Assembly (NCBI GenBank): GCA_027484495.1
Contig: JAIXSW010000588.1
Span: forward strand, 1-5,943
From: Gammaproteobacteria bacterium
GTDB lineage: Bacteria; Pseudomonadota; Gammaproteobacteria; Enterobacterales; Alteromonadaceae
Length of the DNA stretch: 5,943 nucleotides
Direction of reading: 5' to 3'
Of this stretch, positions 1 to 5,172 are shown one piece after another. Positions within the stretch are counted from its first letter, which is position 1, and each line of letters opens with the position of its first letter. The notes under the pieces are model-generated. The model ran no database searches and had not been told where the DNA came from. It saw only the letters and a program-made list of their open reading frames with translations. The position numbers and the translations under genes were made by a program.

Positions 1-449
1 ACCGCGCTGACTTTGATTTCCGGTGTGGTGATCGGCATTACAATAGTGGCGTGCAGACCGAGTTTGCTGGCAGATAAAGCCACGCCCTGCGCGTGGTTAC
101 CGGCGGATGCACAAATGACGCGGGTGCTGTCTAAAGTGCCAGCGGCCGTGGCTTTGGCCGCTACTTTATGCAACTTATGAAAAGCGCCACGCAGCTTAAA
201 GGAATACACCGGCTGATGGTCTTCGCGTTTTAGCTCGACCTGGCAGCCTAAGCGTTTGCTCAGTTTTGGCATCGTCTGCAACGGGGTTTCGACAGCCGCC
301 TGATACACCGGCGACAGTAATATTTCGCGCAGATAATGTTGTTGCAGCGCCGCTTTTTCATCATGCGGCTTCGCCTTGCCGTCCGCCGGATGGGCTTGTA
401 GTGCAGCCGTGCCCGAGTCTGGAGCAGCCACTTGTTGTAACGCAGTCAT
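1..449 (-). CDS. ilvA: Threonine deaminase (L-threonine ammonia-lyase), N-terminal 149 codons; 3' end outside window
   Basis: The family's PLP enzymes convert L-threonine to 2-ketobutyrate and ammonia in the cytoplasm, the committed step to isoleucine. The visible part carries the type II PLP fold signatures. The motif KREDHQPVYSFKLRGAF places the Schiff-base lysine at residue 85, and the phosphate/PLP-loop motif SAGNHAQGVA follows about 30 residues later. The C-terminal ACT-like regulatory domains, which would mark the biosynthetic isoleucine-inhibited form, lie beyond the window. Placement directly after ilvD argues for the biosynthetic enzyme rather than catabolic TdcB. The start is the ATG at 447-449, preceded by an AAGGCGAG ribosome-binding site; no alternative start codon downstream fits better. 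The N-terminus is about 23 residues longer than in E. coli IlvA (catalytic Lys62 there, from memory), and the extra stretch is rich in Ala, Gln and Lys. The gap to ilvD is 63 bp without a clear terminator, so cotranscription is likely. Confidence 0.96.
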   Translation of the reverse strand, partial: MTALQQVAAPDSGTAALQAHPADGKAKPHDEKAALQQHYLREILLSPVYQAAVETPLQTMPKLSKRLGCQVELKREDHQPVYSFKLRGAFHKLHKVAAKATAAGTLDSTRVICASAGNHAQGVALSASKLGLHATIVMPITTPEIKVSA

Positions 450-512
450 TTTTTCTCGCCTTTCTGATGAACCGGGCTGTAGCTTTTTACCCACAGCGCC
501 GGCCTGAAACTA

Positions 513-2363
513 TTAGTCTTCCAGCTTGGACAAATCGCGCACTGCGCCTTTGTCGGCCGAGCTCGCCAATAAGGCATAGGCTTTGAGTGCCGGGCTGACG
601 TAACGGGTGCGGTTCACCGGTTTCCAGCCTTGTTTGCCTTTGGCGTCCATCGCGGCTTTGCGCGCCGCCAGAGTTTCGTCAGAAATTCGAATATTAATAC
701 TGCGGTTCGGGATATCGATGTCGATGCCGTCGCCATCTTCGACCAGCGCAATAGCGCCGCCGCTGGCTGCTTCTGGCGAGACGTGGCCAATAGACAGGCC
801 AGAAGTGCCGCCGGAGAAGCGACCGTCGGTGACTAAAGCACAGGCTTTGCCGAGGCCCATCGATTTTAAGTAGCTGGTTGGATACAACATTTCCTGCATA
901 CCCGGGCCGCCTTTTGGCCCTTCGTAGCGGATCACTACCACATCACCGGCTTTGACCACGCCACCTAAAATGGCGGTCACGGCGTCGTCCTGCGATTCAA
1001 ACACACGCGCCACGCCGTTAAACACCAGGTTGTCTTTGTCCACACCGGCGGTTTTGACGATACAGCCGTTCGGCGCCAGGTTGCCGAATAACACGGCCAG
1101 ACCGCCGTCCTGCGAGTACGCATGTTCTCTGCTGCGGATACAGCCGTTTTCACGGTCATCATCCAGCGTCGGGTAGCGGCAGTTTTGCGAAAACGCCTGC
1201 GTGGTGCGGATGCCGGCCGGGCCGGCGCGGTAGAAGTCTTTGACTGCCTGATCTTGCGTTGTGACGATATCAAAACGGCTTAATACATCACCAAGTGAAC
1301 TGCCGGCGACATGCGGCGTGTCCGGATTGACCAGACCGGCGCGCTGTAACTCGGCCAGAATGGCGACGACACCACCAGCGCGGTGCACATCTTCCATATG
1401 GTATTTCTGCGTCGACGGCGCCACTTTGGATAAATGCGGCACGATGCGCGACAGCCGGTCGATATCGGCCATGCCAAAATCGACTTCGGCTTCAATGGCG
1501 GCAGCCAGTAAATGCAGCACTGTGTTGGTGCAACCGCCCATCGCGATATCCAGCATCATGGCGTTTTCAAAGGCGGTTTTATTGGCGATAGAACGCGGCA
1601 GTGCGCTCACATCATCCTGCTGATACCAGCGGCGCGTCAGGTCCATAATGCGCGTACCGGCGCTGATAAACAGCTCGCGGCGGTCGGCGTGGGTGGCCAG
1701 TAAACTACCATTGCCCGGCTGGCCTAAACCTAAGGCTTCGACCAGACAGTTCATCGAGTTAGCCGTGAACATGCCCGAGCAGGAACCACAAGTCGGGCAG
1801 GCGCTACGCTCGATTTTTTCGCTGTCTTCGTCTGACACATTCGGGTTGGCGGCGGACACCATCGCATCAACTAAATCGAGTTTGATGATTTGGTCGGACA
1901 GCTTGGTTTTACCGGCTTCCATTGGGCCACCGGAGACAAAAATTGCCGGAATATTCAGGCGCAGCGCGGCCATCAGCATGCCCGGCGTGATTTTGTCGCA
2001 GTTAGAGATACAAACCATTGCATCGGCGCAGTGACCGTTGACGACGTATTCGACTGAGTCGGCGATGATTTCGCGCGACGGCAGGCTGTACAGCATGCCG
2101 CCGTGGCCCATGGCGATGCCGTCGTCGATGGCGATGGTGTTGAATTCTTTGGCGATACCACCAGCGGCTTCAATGGCTTCTGCCACCAGTTTCCCGAGGT
2201 CGCGCAGGTGCACATGGCCCGGCACGAATTCGGTGAACGAGTTCACCACGGCGATGATCGGCTTACCAAAGTCGGTGTCTTTCACACCAGTAGCGCGCCA
2301 CAAGGCACGGGCACCCGCCATATTGCGGCCTTCGGTGGTCGTGGCTGAACGTAATTTAGGCAT
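513..2363 (-). CDS. ilvD: Dihydroxyacid dehydratase, 616 aa
   Basis: It dehydrates 2,3-dihydroxyisovalerate and 2,3-dihydroxy-3-methylvalerate to the 2-keto acids that precede valine/leucine and isoleucine. It is a cytoplasmic Fe-S and Mg2+ enzyme of the IlvD/Edd family. The length equals that of E. coli IlvD and the sequence is near-colinear with it. Cluster and metal motifs are intact: D81 in IDDGIAMGHGGM, C122 and K124 in CISNCDKITPGM, and C195 in CPTCGSCSGMF. The C-terminal signatures YEGPKGGPGMQEML and TDGRFSGGTSG are also present. Residue 278 is Cys (AMGGCTNT), where E. coli and most relatives, from memory, have Ser. The start is the ATG at 2361-2363, with AGGAG eight bases upstream. 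The frame stays open 34 codons further upstream, but that extension has no family similarity and no better ribosome-binding site. It lies downstream of ilvGM after an unusual 343-bp gap. Confidence 0.98.
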   Translation of the reverse strand: MPKLRSATTTEGRNMAGARALWRATGVKDTDFGKPIIAVVNSFTEFVPGHVHLRDLGKLVAEAIEAAGGIAKEFNTIAIDDGIAMGHGGMLYSLPSREIIADSVEYVVNGHCADAMVCISNCDKITPGMLMAALRLNIPAIFVSGGPMEAGKTKLSDQIIKLDLVDAMVSAANPNVSDEDSEKIERSACPTCGSCSGMFTANSMNCLVEALGLGQPGNGSLLATHADRRELFISAGTRIMDLTRRWYQQDDVSALPRSIANKTAFENAMMLDIAMGGCTNTVLHLLAAAIEAEVDFGMADIDRLSRIVPHLSKVAPSTQKYHMEDVHRAGGVVAILAELQRAGLVNPDTPHVAGSSLGDVLSRFDIVTTQDQAVKDFYRAGPAGIRTTQAFSQNCRYPTLDDDRENGCIRSREHAYSQDGGLAVLFGNLAPNGCIVKTAGVDKDNLVFNGVARVFESQDDAVTAILGGVVKAGDVVVIRYEGPKGGPGMQEMLYPTSYLKSMGLGKACALVTDGRFSGGTSGLSIGHVSPEAASGGAIALVEDGDGIDIDIPNRSINIRISDETLAARKAAMDAKGKQGWKPVNRTRYVSPALKAYALLASSADKGAVRDLSKLED

Positions 2364-2461
2364 GCAATTTACTCCTGCATTTACAAATTGAGTGATGCGG
2401 CGTTTAGAAAGATGAATGCGCCAGCATCGGGTTTTGGGTTCAGGGCCACTTGGTTGTAACG

Positions 2462-2480
2462 TCACTGCCTGAGGCAGTGA
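2462..2480. repeat. Perfect 8-bp inverted repeat (hairpin)
   Basis: TCACTGCC and GGCAGTGA flank a TGA loop, giving a perfect 8-bp stem on either strand. No T tract follows on the minus strand, so it is not a terminator for ilvGM. It could be an mRNA stability or processing element or a protein-binding dyad; its function is unknown. Confidence 0.6.
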
Positions 2481-2484
2481 TCAT

Positions 2485-2516
2485 GCCGGGCGGTTATTGG
2501 ATGCCCGTGCTTTTTT
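2485..2516 (+). terminator. Terminator-like hairpin plus T6 tract, reading antisense to the operon
   Basis: On the plus strand, GC-CGGGC (2485-2491) pairs with GCCCG-T-GC (2503-2510), giving seven pairs with one bulged T and an 11-base loop. Six Ts follow directly (2511-2516). This has the layout of a Rho-independent terminator, but no plus-strand gene ends here. It may stop antisense transcription, end an undetected small RNA, or be chance. The short 5-bp core and long loop keep confidence low. Confidence 0.35.
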
Positions 2517-2518
2517 AT

Positions 2519-2538
2519 TGCCGGATTTCGGTCCGGCA
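2519..2538. repeat. Perfect 7-bp inverted repeat (hairpin)
   Basis: TGCCGGA and TCCGGCA pair perfectly around a 6-base loop. On the minus strand an A-rich stretch follows rather than a T tract, so it does not look like an intrinsic terminator of ilvGM. It stands immediately beside the T tract of the neighbouring hairpin. It could shield the 3' end of an ilvLGM transcript against exonucleases; this is inference only. Confidence 0.55.
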
Positions 2539-2575
2539 CCGTCTATTTAATACTTGCTGCTGTCACGTTGCTTCA

Positions 2576-2684
2576 CTGGGCTCTGGTGAACACATGGAGC
2601 AGACCCTCTGCGGCAGGGACGCCGCAGAGGAGCCTACAGGGATGTATTCACGGCGTGTCTGCGGAATGTTTCGCCAGAGTCCAG
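2576..2684. mobile_element. MITE-like palindromic element, about 109 bp, with 15-bp imperfect terminal inverted repeats
   Basis: The ends CTGGGCTCTGGTGAA (2576-2590) and TTCGCCAGAGTCCAG (2670-2684) are inverted copies matching at 13 of 15 positions. Inside lies a perfect 10-bp stem, CCTCTGCGGC (2605-2614) and GCCGCAGAGG (2621-2630), with loop AGGGAC. To its right is the stretch GAGCCTACAGGGATGTATT followed by CACGGCGTG. From memory, closely similar text (GCCTACAGGGATGTATTCAC) recurs in intergenic repeats of many gammaproteobacterial genomes; I could not check this here. There is no coding capacity and no obvious target-site duplication. Terminal repeats, small size, internal hairpin and intergenic location suggest a non-autonomous element or a REP/BIME-type repeat. 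Confidence 0.6.
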
Positions 2685-2706
2685 CACAACGATATCGCCT
2701 TGTTCT

Positions 2707-2982
2707 TCACGCCCGCAGCGCACCGGCTTCGGCCTGATGCAGCTCCAAATCCAGCACGTCGTACAGTTTATTCAGCTGATTGACCAGCAGGCTGATCGGC
2801 TTATCGCTGACCACGCTTAAGGTTATCAGTAAACCAGTCAAATCAGCCAGCGGCTTTAATTCAAGCCCGGCTAAAGTAAAACCGCGGTAGCGCGTGACTT
2901 GCAATAAACGCTCAATCGCGACGGCTTCGTGCCGGGTGTGGATCGTCAAAGTATGCTGATGGCTTTTGGCTGCGTTGCTCAT
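2707..2982 (-). CDS. ilvM: Acetohydroxyacid synthase II small (regulatory) subunit, 91 aa
   Basis: This is the ACT-domain subunit that activates and stabilises the IlvG catalytic subunit. AHAS II, unlike isozymes I and III, is largely insensitive to valine in E. coli. The protein is close in length to E. coli IlvM (87 aa) and shares its landmarks: ERLLQVTRYRGF near residues 24-35, QLNKLYDV in the second half, and a C-terminal LRA resembling the IRA of E. coli. A single ACT domain spans roughly residues 10-80. The start is the ATG at 2980-2982, two bases after the ilvG stop codon. Its ribosome-binding site (GGGAGGA) lies inside the last codons of ilvG, which indicates translational coupling. 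An in-frame ATG at 2995-2997 would add five residues and overlap ilvG, but it has no suitable upstream site. Confidence 0.93.
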   Translation of the reverse strand: MSNAAKSHQHTLTIHTRHEAVAIERLLQVTRYRGFTLAGLELKPLADLTGLLITLSVVSDKPISLLVNQLNKLYDVLDLELHQAEAGALRA

Positions 2983-2984
2983 GG

Positions 2985-4652
2985 TTATTCCTCCCACTGG
3001 GGTAAGTCGGTCATCATGTCGTGGTTGGCGGCACCTGGCGGTACTAATGGCCAGACGTTGTCCGTTTCGTCGATGCGTACGTGTAACAAATAAGGGCCTG
3101 GCCAGCTGAACATGGCGTCTAAGGCCGATTCCACTTCGTCTTTGTGGCTGATGCTATGGCCGGGAATGGCAAAAGCAGCGGCTAAAGAGACAAAATCCGG
3201 GTTGTCGGATAAATCCGTTTCGCTATAACGGCCGGCGAAAAACAGCTGTTGCCATTGTTTCACCATGCCAAGGCGCTGGTTGTCGATCACAACGATTTTG
3301 ACCGGCAGGCGGAAGCGTTTAATGGTCGCCAGTTCCTGCACGTTCATCATAAAAGAGCCGTCGCCGGTCACCAGCACGCTGGTGTCCTGTGGCCGCGAAA
3401 TTTTCGCGCCAATCGCCGCCGGCAGGCCAAAGCCCATAGTGCCCAAACCGCCGCTGGATAAATGATTGCGTGGCGAGTTAAAGCGCATATGCTGCGCCAC
3501 CCACATCTGGTGCTGGCCAACGTCGCAGCTGACCACGGAATTGTCCGGCATCCGTTCGCTGAGCTGTTTTAACAGTAACGGCGCGAAGATCCGCTCGCCC
3601 GGATGGTCGTAACGCCAGCCGTGTTGTTGCTTCAGCGCGCTGCAGTGCGCTTGCCATGCGCTGTAATCGCCGGCTACTGCCATAACAGGCAAAAGCGCTT
3701 TTAAATCACCTAACATGGCGACATCAGCAGCACGTAACTTGTTGATTTCTGCCGGGTCGATATCGATATGGATCACCTTGGCTTCCGGCGCAAATTTCTT
3801 CAGGTTGCCGGTGACCCGGTCATCAAAACGCGCGCCCAAACAGACCAGCAGATCGGTTTGTTGCACGGCGATATTGGCCGCCTGCGTACCGTGCATGCCG
3901 AGCATGCCTAAATACAACGGATTGGCTTTTTCTACCGATCCCATGGCTTTTAATGTGGTGACCGACGGCATGCCGGTGGCGGTTAAAAAGGCATTCAGTT
4001 CCGGCAGCGCATCGGCCATATGCACGCCGCCGCCGATGTAAGCCATCGGTTTTTGCGCTTGCTGTAACAGCGTGCGGGCCGCAGCGATTTGTGTGGCCAG
4101 GCCGGAGCAATCTGGCGCAGCAGTCGCTGTGGTCAAATGCAGCGGCTGATAATCCACTGGCGCCAACTGCACGTCTTTTGGGATATCAACCAGCACCGGG
4201 CCAGGCCGGCCGCTTTGGGCTAATAAAAAAGCTTCGCGCAAAGTCGCCGCTAAATCGGCGACATCACGTACATAAAAACTGTGTTTGGTGCAGGTCAGGC
4301 TCAGGCCCAATACGTCGACTTCCTGAAAGGCATCAGTGCCGGCGACCGCTTGTGACACCTGGCCGGTGATGGCTACCACAGGTACAGAATCCAGCAGCGC
4401 ATCGGCTAAGGCAGTGATCAGGTTGGTCGCACCAGGGCCGGAAGTGGCCAGGCAAACGCCGGTTTGACCGCTGGCGCGGGCGTAACCGATGGCGCTGAAA
4501 CCGCCGCCTTGCTCGTGACGGCACAGGTAGTGTTTGACCGGGCTTTGGTAGAGCGCGTCGTAGATCGGCATAATAGCCCCGCCCGGATAACCGAACACGG
4601 AATGTACACCGTGCTCTGTTAATAATTTCACTACCAATTCTGCGCCTGTCAT
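2985..4652 (-). CDS. ilvG: Acetohydroxyacid synthase II large (catalytic) subunit, 555 aa, intact
   Basis: It is a cytoplasmic ThDP- and FAD-dependent enzyme. It condenses two pyruvates to acetolactate (valine/leucine branch) or pyruvate with 2-ketobutyrate to acetohydroxybutyrate (isoleucine branch). The domain order is typical: N-terminal PYR domain with VFGYPGGAIMP and the catalytic glutamate E47 in CRHEQG; central FAD-binding region with GARFDDRVTG (about residues 263-272); C-terminal PP domain with the ThDP/Mg2+ motif GDGSFMMN (430-437) and DNQRLGMV (457-464). W467 in KQWQQLFF corresponds to Trp464 of E. coli AHAS II, known to set 2-ketobutyrate preference. The reading frame is uninterrupted, unlike the frameshifted ilvG of E. 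coli K-12. The start is the ATG at 4650-4652, with GAGGA seven bases upstream. It is preceded by an attenuator and leader gene, and followed at two bases by ilvM. Confidence 0.98.
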   Translation of the reverse strand: MTGAELVVKLLTEHGVHSVFGYPGGAIMPIYDALYQSPVKHYLCRHEQGGGFSAIGYARASGQTGVCLATSGPGATNLITALADALLDSVPVVAITGQVSQAVAGTDAFQEVDVLGLSLTCTKHSFYVRDVADLAATLREAFLLAQSGRPGPVLVDIPKDVQLAPVDYQPLHLTTATAAPDCSGLATQIAAARTLLQQAQKPMAYIGGGVHMADALPELNAFLTATGMPSVTTLKAMGSVEKANPLYLGMLGMHGTQAANIAVQQTDLLVCLGARFDDRVTGNLKKFAPEAKVIHIDIDPAEINKLRAADVAMLGDLKALLPVMAVAGDYSAWQAHCSALKQQHGWRYDHPGERIFAPLLLKQLSERMPDNSVVSCDVGQHQMWVAQHMRFNSPRNHLSSGGLGTMGFGLPAAIGAKISRPQDTSVLVTGDGSFMMNVQELATIKRFRLPVKIVVIDNQRLGMVKQWQQLFFAGRYSETDLSDNPDFVSLAAAFAIPGHSISHKDEVESALDAMFSWPGPYLLHVRIDETDNVWPLVPPGAANHDMMTDLPQWEE

Positions 4653-4671
4653 ACCCGTATCCTCTGTCTGT

Positions 4672-4685
4672 CCGGCCCGTGCCGG
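4672..4685 (-). repeat. Short GC-rich hairpin just upstream of the ilvG ribosome-binding site
   Basis: CCGGC (4672-4676) pairs with GCCGG (4681-4685) around a four-base loop, ending about seven bases before the GAGGA site of ilvG. It may influence translation initiation of ilvG after attenuator readthrough, but such a small GC stem could easily be chance. Confidence 0.3.
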
Positions 4686-4749
4686 CTATCGTCGCTTTGC
4701 TAATCCGCCAATTCCCGCCGCCTGCATGTTTTTCACAGGCCCAGAAAGT

Positions 4750-4785
4750 ACAAAACCCCCGGACCTTGCGGTGCGGGGGTTTTGT
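4750..4785 (-). terminator. ilv attenuator terminator hairpin
   Basis: On the minus strand ACAAAACCCCCG (4785-4774) and CGGGGGTTTTGT (4761-4750) form a perfect 12-bp stem. A C-C mismatch follows, then an ACC/GGT extension capped by a GCAA tetraloop. The T-rich 3' arm (TTTTGT) supplies the U tract, though it is short and partly within the stem. The core CCCCCGCACC...GGTCCGGGGG closely resembles the E. coli ilvGMEDA attenuator as I remember it. It lies between ilvL and ilvG, so it decides whether transcription enters the structural genes. Its 5' arm is shared with the antiterminator. Confidence 0.9.
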
Positions 4786-4832
4786 TGGAATCTGATTATT
4801 TTACGGTCTCAGTCCCAAACAGCAGCCCCCGC
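4773..4832 (-). promoter_or_regulatory. Composite antiterminator hairpin of the ilv attenuator
   Basis: In the leader RNA, GCGGGGG (4832-4826, codons 22-24 of ilvL) pairs with CCCCCGC (4779-4773) of the terminator 5' arm. Nested inside, TGTTTGGGACTGA (4821-4809) pairs with TCAGATTCCAACA (4795-4783) through about twelve pairs with two bulges and one G-U pair; the ilvL stop codon sits in its loop. The fold uses bases 4773-4785, which the terminator also needs, so the two exclude each other. A ribosome stalled on the Ile/Val/Leu run leaves the left arms free and favours readthrough. A ribosome reaching the stop codon covers the inner left arm and favours termination. Pairings are read from sequence; the mechanism is inferred from known ilv attenuation. 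Confidence 0.7.
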
Positions 4833-4896
4833 GGCGACTAATAATCACCACGTTTACGAGGACCACAATAATGTTCAGGATGGTTGTTTTACGCAT
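4801..4896 (-). CDS. ilvL: ilv operon leader peptide, 31 aa
   Basis: This is a short translated leader whose role is to sense charged Ile-, Val- and Leu-tRNA by ribosome stalling; the peptide itself probably has no other job. The product begins MRKTTILNIIVVLVNVVII (residues 1-19) and ends SRRGGCCLGLRP (20-31). Between residues 6 and 19, twelve of fourteen codons are Ile (5), Val (5) or Leu (2), the only exceptions being two Asn codons. Compared with E. coli IlvL (32 aa) it has the same length, the same hydrophobic control run and a Gly/Cys-containing tail. The start ATG (4894-4896) lies about 20 bases after the predicted transcription start. No clear Shine-Dalgarno sequence precedes it (only AGAG about 15 bases upstream), which is odd for a leader that must be translated. 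The TAA stop lies 16 bases before the terminator stem. Confidence 0.9.
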   Translation of the reverse strand: MRKTTILNIIVVLVNVVIISRRGGCCLGLRP

Positions 4897-4921
4897 AATG
4901 TTTGTAGCAATAACTCTGTTG

Positions 4922-4949
4922 GTTATATGTCTGAAAATGGCGATGACAA
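4922..4949 (-). promoter_or_regulatory. Sigma-70 promoter of the ilvLGMDA operon
   Basis: On the minus strand, TTGTCA (4949-4944; 5 of 6 consensus) and TATAAC (4927-4922; 5 of 6) are separated by 16 bp. Transcription would start near 4914-4916, giving a leader RNA of about 165 bases up to the attenuator. A weaker upstream pair, TTGACT (5002-4997) and TATTTC (4979-4974) with 17-bp spacing, could be a second promoter, but its -10 is poor. Confidence 0.75.
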
Positions 4950-5012
4950 CTTGGTCATAGCGAAACGCTATTAGAAATAGCCGTCTGCATGGCCTAAGTC
5001 AACAGTTATTTT

Positions 5013-5042
5013 CCGTTTTGGCGAAATCAGCCGTCAAAACGG
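5013..5042. promoter_or_regulatory. 30-bp dyad in the divergent ilv/DUF1289 intergenic region
   Basis: CCGTTTTG (5013-5020) and CAAAACGG (5035-5042) form perfect 8-bp inverted arms around a 14-base centre. No T tract follows on either strand, so a terminator is unlikely. It lies about 65 bp upstream of the ilv -35 box and between the two divergent transcription units, a plausible operator position. No known regulator is recognised from it. Confidence 0.4.
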
Positions 5043-5096
5043 CCATGGATTAACATTTGTACAGGGCTTGGCGACAGAATCAACAAGCTTAGCGGC

Positions 5097-5126
5097 TTGG
5101 CAGTGTGGCGGCAGATTGGGTAGACT
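5097..5126 (+). promoter_or_regulatory. Weak candidate promoter for the DUF1289 gene
   Basis: TTGGCA (5097-5102; 5 of 6) and TAGACT (5121-5126; 4 of 6) are 18 bp apart, with a start near 5133 and a 40-base untranslated leader. It is the best match I find upstream of the gene but not a strong one. An overlapping small inverted repeat CAAGC/GCTTG (5084-5099) is probably incidental. Confidence 0.3.
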
Positions 5127-5172
5127 CAATGGATCCGCGATTCAGGCCGGCGCTGCCACCACATCAGGTGCT

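Larger units (their letters stand above)
2364..2706. other. Gene-free intercistronic gap between ilvM and ilvD (ilvE absent)
   Basis: These 343 bp separate ilvM from ilvD inside an otherwise tightly packed operon. No ORF here looks like a protein gene on either strand, and nothing resembles a remnant of the branched-chain aminotransferase that enterobacterial and vibrio operons carry at this position. Instead the gap holds, from right to left, a 109-bp inverted-repeat element, then three hairpins; the middle one is followed by a T tract only in the plus direction. The last 80 bases before ilvD appear unstructured and carry its ribosome-binding site. I see no convincing minus-strand promoter for ilvD, although a weak one cannot be excluded. 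Confidence 0.85.

Noticed and set aside
266..586. 106-codon plus-strand ORF over the ilvA start and ilvD end
   Set aside because: It lies opposite real coding sequence, has no recognisable domain or ribosome-binding site, and is explained by the codon bias of the genes on the other strand.
1261..2391. Several plus-strand ORFs of 117-128 codons opposite ilvD
   Set aside because: They are antisense frames of a well-conserved gene, with low-complexity Ser/Ala/Pro composition and no family similarity.
2364..2465. 34-codon upstream extension of IlvD
   Set aside because: The extension has a GTG start without a ribosome-binding site, while the ATG at 2361-2363 has AGGAG and matches the known family N-terminus.
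2450..2737. 95-codon plus-strand ORF across the ilvM-ilvD gap
   Set aside because: It runs through the inverted-repeat element and several hairpins and ends inside ilvM; the product resembles no protein family I know.
4726..4974. 82-codon plus-strand ORF opposite the ilv leader
   Set aside because: It overlaps the promoter, leader peptide and attenuator of the ilv operon and has no recognisable features.
5065..5101. Two GGCTTGGC direct repeats 29 bp apart
   Set aside because: Eight-base copies in a short GC-rich stretch are expected by chance; no third copy or regulator motif supports them.
5068..5172. TTG-initiated extension of the DUF1289 protein
   Set aside because: Family conservation starts at the ATG at 5173; the added 35 residues are low-complexity and would overlap the candidate promoter.
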